Assembly: GCA_041584475.1 (NCBI GenBank) | Contig: JBFHDX010000074.1 | Location: 1-19,031 of the forward strand | DNA: 19,031 bases | DNA from: JBFHDX01 sp041584475 | GTDB taxonomy: Bacteria; Pseudomonadota; Alphaproteobacteria; UBA8366; JADFVY01 | Direction: 5' to 3' | Shown here: positions 15,985-19,031 of the stretch, piece by piece | Numbering within the stretch: the first letter of the stretch is position 1 | How the letters are laid out: each line of letters starts with the position of its first letter | Position numbers and translations under genes: made by a program | The notes under the pieces: model-generated | Database searches by the model: none | Seen by the model: the letters and a program-made list of their open reading frames with translations, nothing else | Told to the model about the DNA's origin: nothing

Positions 15985-17772
15985 TCAGTAGACCCGCGCC
16001 TTGGGCGGGAACGCCTGGACCTCGTTGGTCAGCGTCTGCATGTGGACGGGCCGATAGTCGATCGTCACCTTGCCGTCCTCGTCGCACCAGGCGATCGTGT
16101 GCTTCATCCAGTTCTCGTCGTCGCGCTCCTGGAAATCCTCGCGTGCATGCGCCCCGCGCGATTCCTCTCTGTTGCGCGCCGATTCCATGGTCACCTTCGC
16201 CTGGAACAGCAGGTTGTCGAGCTCGAGCGTCTCCATCAGGTCGGTATTCCAGATCATCGAGCGGTCGGTGACGCGCAGGTCGTCACGCTTGGCCCAGATC
16301 GCGTCGATCATCTCGACGCCCTCGTCGAGGATCTCGCCGGTTCGGAAGACGGCGCAGTTGCTCTGCATCGCCTGCTGCATCTCGAGCCGCAGGTCGGCCG
16401 TCGACACGCTGCCCTCGGCGTGGCGCAGCCGGTCGAGCCGGTCGAGCGCGCGGTCGGCGGAATCGCGCGGCAACGGTCGCGGCGAGCCGGGCTCGATGAT
16501 CTCGGCGCAGCGGTTCGCCGCGGCGCGGCCGAAGACGACGAGATCGAGCAGCGAATTGGAGCCGAGCCGGTTGGCGCCGTGCACGGAGACGCACGCCGCT
16601 TCGCCGATCGACATCAGCCCGGGCACGACGGCATCCGGATCGCCGTCCTTCAGGGTGACGACTTCGCCGTGATAGTTGGTCGGAATACCGCCCATATTGT
16701 AATGGCACGTCGGTATCACCGGGATCGGCTCGCGGCTCACGTCGACGTTCGCGAATATGCGCGCCGTCTCGGAGATCCCCGGCAGGCGTTCGTGGATGAT
16801 CGCCGGATCGAGATGTTCGAGGTGCAGGTAGATGTGGTCCTTGTTGGGGCCGACGCCGCGGCCCTCGCGGATCTCGATCGTCATCGAGCGGCTGACCACG
16901 TCACGGCTCGCCAGATCCTTCGCCGACGGCGCGTAACGCTCCATGAACCGCTCGCCCTCCGAATTCGTCAGATAGCCGCCCTCGCCGCGCGACCCCTCGG
17001 TGATCAGGCAGCCGGCGCCGTAGATGCCGGTCGGATGGAACTGGATGAATTCCATGTCCTGCAGCGGCACGCCGGCGCGCAAGGTCATGCCGCCGCCATC
17101 GCCGGTGCAGGTGTGCGCCGACGTGCAAGAGAAGTAGGCGCGGCCGTAGCCGCCCGTCGCCAGCACCGTCATCTTGGCGTGGAAGCGGTGGATCGAACCG
17201 TCCTCGAGGTTCCAGGCGATGACGCCGCAGCAGGCGCCGTCCTCGTCCATGATCAGGTCGATCGCAAAATACTCGACGAAGAACTGTGCGTTGTGGCGCA
17301 GCGACTGCTGGTAGAGCGTGTGCAGGATGGCGTGCCCGGTACGGTCGGCCGCCGCGCAGGTGCGCTGCGCCGTCCCCTCGCCGAACCGCGTCGTCATGCC
17401 GCCGAAGGCGCGCTGGTAGATCCGGCCGTCGGCGGTGCGGCTGAACGGAACGCCGTAATGTTCCAGCTCGATGATCGCCGGCACGGCCTCGCGGCACATG
17501 TATTCGATCGCGTCCTGGTCACCGAGCCAGTCGGAGCCCTTCACCGTGTCGTACATGTGCCAGCGCCAGTCATCCTCGCCCATGTTGCCGAGGGCGGCGG
17601 AGATGCCGCCTTGGGCGGCGACGGTGTGGCTTCGCGTCGGGAAGACCTTGGTTATGCAGGCCGTCTTCATGCCCTTCTGGGCCATGCCGAAGGCCGCGCG
17701 CAAACCGGCGCCGCCGGCGCCGATGACGACGACGTCGTAGACATGCTCGGTGATCTGATAGGCCTGTGCCAT
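15985..17772 (-). CDS. sdhA: Succinate dehydrogenase flavoprotein subunit
   Basis: Catalytic subunit of complex II: oxidises succinate to fumarate with covalently bound FAD on the cytoplasmic side of the inner membrane. The 595-residue length is standard. An FAD Rossmann motif (VVVIGAGGAGLRAAFGMAQKG, 14-34) precedes FPTRSHTVAAQGG, where His49 is the covalent FAD attachment residue. Further family motifs are DWLGDQDAIEYMCREA, FSRTADGRIYQRAFGG, QFHPTGIYGAGCLITEGSRGEGG (substrate site), and MGGIPTNYHGEVV. SVHGANRLGSNSLLDLVVFGRAA is followed by the C-terminal helical domain with SRGAHAREDFQERDDENWMKHT. An AGGAGAG lies upstream of the ATG. It is 19 bases after sdhD. Confidence 0.98.
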   Translation of the reverse strand: MAQAYQITEHVYDVVVIGAGGAGLRAAFGMAQKGMKTACITKVFPTRSHTVAAQGGISAALGNMGEDDWRWHMYDTVKGSDWLGDQDAIEYMCREAVPAIIELEHYGVPFSRTADGRIYQRAFGGMTTRFGEGTAQRTCAAADRTGHAILHTLYQQSLRHNAQFFVEYFAIDLIMDEDGACCGVIAWNLEDGSIHRFHAKMTVLATGGYGRAYFSCTSAHTCTGDGGGMTLRAGVPLQDMEFIQFHPTGIYGAGCLITEGSRGEGGYLTNSEGERFMERYAPSAKDLASRDVVSRSMTIEIREGRGVGPNKDHIYLHLEHLDPAIIHERLPGISETARIFANVDVSREPIPVIPTCHYNMGGIPTNYHGEVVTLKDGDPDAVVPGLMSIGEAACVSVHGANRLGSNSLLDLVVFGRAAANRCAEIIEPGSPRPLPRDSADRALDRLDRLRHAEGSVSTADLRLEMQQAMQSNCAVFRTGEILDEGVEMIDAIWAKRDDLRVTDRSMIWNTDLMETLELDNLLFQAKVTMESARNREESRGAHAREDFQERDDENWMKHTIAWCDEDGKVTIDYRPVHMQTLTNEVQAFPPKARVY

Positions 17773-17791
17773 GGCTCGCTCTCTCCTGGCC

Positions 17792-18172
17792 TCAGTAGCC
17801 GAACGCGACTTTGAGCACGGCGAACACGGCGGCCACCGCCAGCAGCGCGACGGTCCACTTCATCGCGATCAGCGCCGCCATCCGGCGCCAGCGCGTGTGT
17901 ATGTAGTCCTCCATGATCACCTCGATCCCGGCCTGCGTGTGGTGAAACATCGCCAGGATCAGCAGCAGGGTGGGCACCGCGTTGAACGGCGAGCCGAGCC
18001 AGCGTGCCGCCGTGGCATGGTCGGCGCCGGCGAGGCCGGCGACGGAGAAGGCGAACCAGAGGAACAGCGGCACCAGGATGATCGACGTCATGCGGTGCGC
18101 CAACCAGTGATGGGTGCCGCCATGCGCGGCGCCGAGGCCGCGGGCGCGGGCGAGCGGGCTGCGCAGGCTCAT
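17792..18172 (-). CDS. sdhD: Succinate dehydrogenase membrane anchor subunit
   Basis: Small membrane subunit of complex II that, with SdhC, binds heme b and quinone. The 126 residues contain three predicted helices (about 28-50, 63-85 and 100-123). The conserved features are an N-terminal GGTHHWLAHRMTS, and FHHTQAGIEVIMEDYIH, in which His78 aligns with the heme-ligand position of E. coli SdhD and Tyr90 with the quinone-site tyrosine. Start choice: a GGAGGA formed by the end of sdhC lies seven bases before ATG 18172. The TTG 15 bases further upstream has no ribosome binding site. The gap from sdhC is four bases, so the two anchors are translationally linked. Confidence 0.95.
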   Translation of the reverse strand: MSLRSPLARARGLGAAHGGTHHWLAHRMTSIILVPLFLWFAFSVAGLAGADHATAARWLGSPFNAVPTLLLILAMFHHTQAGIEVIMEDYIHTRWRRMAALIAMKWTVALLAVAAVFAVLKVAFGY

Positions 18173-18176
18173 CGCG

Positions 18177-18569
18177 TCATCCTCCAAGCAGTCCGTAGGC
18201 GATCGACCAGGCGAGCAGGGTCAGCACGATCGACGCCGCCGCCACCAGCATGCCGCTGACGAAGGCGGTGCGGATCTCGAAGCCCCAGACGGCGTCCCAG
18301 CACAGGTGCCGGATGCCGTTGCAGAGGTGATAGAACAGTGCCCAGCTCCAGCCAAACAAAAGCAGCCGGCCCAGCCACGTGCCGAGCAGACCCTGGACAT
18401 AGGCGTAGTAGTCCGGCCCCGCGGCGAGCGCGAGCAACCACCAGACCAGAAGGATGGTGCCGACCGCGAGCCCGGCGCCGGTGATTCGATGGACGATCGA
18501 CAGCGCCATCGTCCACTGGAAGCGGTAGACCTGCAAATGCGGTGAGAGGGGCCTGGAATGCGTGGTCAT
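18177..18569 (-). CDS. sdhC: Succinate dehydrogenase cytochrome b556 subunit
   Basis: Large membrane anchor of complex II. The 130 residues begin MTTHSRPLSPHLQVYRFQWTMALSIVHRITGAGL, the family signature, with Ser24 and Arg28 at the positions of the E. coli quinone-site Ser27 and Arg31. Three helices follow. HLCNGIRH (81-88) gives His81 as heme ligand and His88 as the next conserved histidine. Start choice: ATG 18569 is preceded six bases away by GGAG, whereas ATG 18584, five codons upstream, has no ribosome binding site and actually contains that GGAG within its coding sequence. It is first in the sdhCDAB run, with a candidate promoter about 80 bases upstream. Confidence 0.95.
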   Translation of the reverse strand: MTTHSRPLSPHLQVYRFQWTMALSIVHRITGAGLAVGTILLVWWLLALAAGPDYYAYVQGLLGTWLGRLLLFGWSWALFYHLCNGIRHLCWDAVWGFEIRTAFVSGMLVAAASIVLTLLAWSIAYGLLGG

Positions 18570-18598
18570 CCCTGTCTCCAACATTGTTGCAGGGGCGC

Positions 18599-18616
18599 GC
18601 CCGGCGACGGCCGGGC
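18599..18616. repeat. Hairpin in the sdhC leader
   Basis: gcccgg and ccgggc form a perfect 6-base stem with a 6-base loop, 29 bases upstream of the sdhC start and downstream of the candidate promoter. Between it and the start is the 11-base inverted repeat caacattgttg (18579-18589). Together they could structure the leader near the ribosome binding site. No T-run, so not a typical terminator. Confidence 0.4.
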
Positions 18617-18650
18617 CGGCGTGGACCCCCGCGATGATCGGCTGCCAGTG

Positions 18651-18678
18651 ACTTAGCGCCGTTCCCGGAACGAGTCAA
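18651..18678 (-). promoter_or_regulatory. Candidate sigma70-type promoter for sdhCDAB with an inverted repeat as spacer
   Basis: On the minus strand TTGACT (18678-18673) is a near-consensus -35. CTAAGT (18656-18651) is a weaker -10, 16 bases away. A start near 18644 would give a leader of about 75 bases. The spacer is largely the perfect inverted repeat CGTTCC-n-GGAACG (18660-18672), placed where a repressor would block RNA polymerase. The -35 match and the position between two genes support it; transcription from here is not proven. Confidence 0.5.
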
Positions 18679-18822
18679 TCTTCGCACCTGCACAATAACC
18701 GCCGCACGGACGGTGCCGTTCAGCCGCGAACGCCGCGCGCTTGCGCCACCGCCAACGCCCGCCCTCCCGCGCTGCGGGGCAAGATGCGGCATTGTGGCGC
18801 GCAGGCCGGCCGCGCAAGCTGT

Positions 18823-19031
18823 TCAACGCGGAATCAGCACCGTGTAATCGAGGTCGAGCACGACGGCGGCATCGGGCCTGCCGTCCGCGTCCCTGTCGGG
18901 AAAGTCGGCGCACGGTCGGTCCTTGGCGGCCACGGTGCGCAGCCTGAGCGCCCCGATATCGCTGCGGCCGGGCAGCGCCATGCGGTCGAGCACCTCCGAC
19001 CAGGCGTAGATCGTGTCGCCGGCGAATGTCG
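18823..19031 (-). CDS. MaoC-fold acyl-CoA hydratase, C-terminal fragment (mesaconyl-CoA hydratase-like)
   Basis: The last 69 codons of a gene running in from the right edge, ending TGA at 18825-18823. The sequence reads TFAGDTIYAWSEVLDRMALPG, then SDIGALRLRTVAAKDRPCADFP, then AAVVLDLDYTVLIPR. FAGDT-YAWSEVLD and GALRLR-V are typical of the second hot-dog half of MaoC-like hydratases, and the VVLDLDY...PR ending resembles mesaconyl-CoA (beta-methylmalyl-CoA) hydratase of the ethylmalonyl-CoA pathway. That enzyme interconverts mesaconyl-CoA and beta-methylmalyl-CoA. Family is fairly secure; the specific substrate rests on pattern memory from a fragment. It points the same way as sdhC, 253 bases upstream of it. 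Confidence 0.75.
   Translation of the reverse strand, partial: TFAGDTIYAWSEVLDRMALPGRSDIGALRLRTVAAKDRPCADFPDRDADGRPDAAVVLDLDYTVLIPR

Larger units (their letters stand above)
18570..18822. other. Intergenic region between the MaoC-type gene and sdhC
   Basis: A 253-base non-coding stretch. Besides the promoter candidate and leader hairpin listed separately, the part nearest the MaoC-type stop is GC-rich. It can form short stems such as cccgc-gct-gcggg (18766-18778), without a T-run, so no convincing intrinsic terminator is seen. Read-through from the MaoC-type gene into sdhC is therefore possible. Open frames crossing this region lack ribosome binding sites and recognisable protein patterns. 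Confidence 0.6.

Noticed and set aside
14959..17814. A plus-strand open frame of 951 codons opposite sdhA and sdhB
   Set aside because: It has the Arg/His/Asp-rich composition of an antisense shadow and no ribosome binding site, and the opposite strand is clearly sdhA and sdhB.

Overview
The window is GC-rich (about two thirds G+C by eye) and carries the aerobic TCA-cycle genes of an alphaproteobacterium, most likely of the Rhodospirillales or a related group. The reasons are the gene order zapE-mdh-sucC-sucD-sucA-sucB, the alphaproteobacterial style of SdhCDAB, and the strong G/C bias at third codon positions. The assignment to order is inference. Everything from about 1.1 kb to the right edge is read on the minus strand. 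Only the first two genes are on the plus strand.

In minus-strand transcription order (right to left): the C-terminal end of a MaoC-fold acyl-CoA hydratase (18823-19031, cut by the window edge); a 253-base spacer with a candidate promoter whose spacer is filled by an inverted repeat; sdhC, sdhD, sdhA, sdhB (complex II); an accessory run of a PaiB-type FMN-binding protein, an ICMT/PEMT-like membrane methyltransferase, a RarD/EamA-type transporter and a COG4091-type oxidoreductase with a C-terminal SAF domain; then zapE and a DUF7079-like gene coupled by an ATGA overlap. After a 178-base spacer comes mdh, a 136-base gap with two hairpin-forming palindromes, and then sucC, sucD, sucA, sucB tightly packed. 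A membrane-anchored LAS-type (MepA-like) peptidase follows sucB in the place where many relatives carry lpd (E3). It runs 103 bases into the 3' end of a convergent small hypothetical gene.

The left 1.2 kb, on the plus strand, holds a TetR-family regulator truncated at its 5' end, a comparatively AT-rich spacer with an operator-like inverted repeat, and a hypothetical gene with a good ribosome binding site.

Functionally, SucAB turns 2-oxoglutarate into succinyl-CoA, SucCD turns this into succinate, SdhCDAB oxidises succinate to fumarate at the membrane, and Mdh oxidises malate to oxaloacetate. Four of the eight cycle steps are therefore encoded here. The MaoC-type fragment resembles mesaconyl-CoA hydratase of the ethylmalonyl-CoA pathway, which would feed succinyl-CoA and glyoxylate or malate into the same cycle. 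I see no RNA gene, mobile element, CRISPR array or clear novel system. The more interesting points are regulatory and contextual: the promoter/operator arrangement before sdhC, the accessory cassette between sdh and zapE-mdh, the peptidase after sucB, and the convergent overlap.
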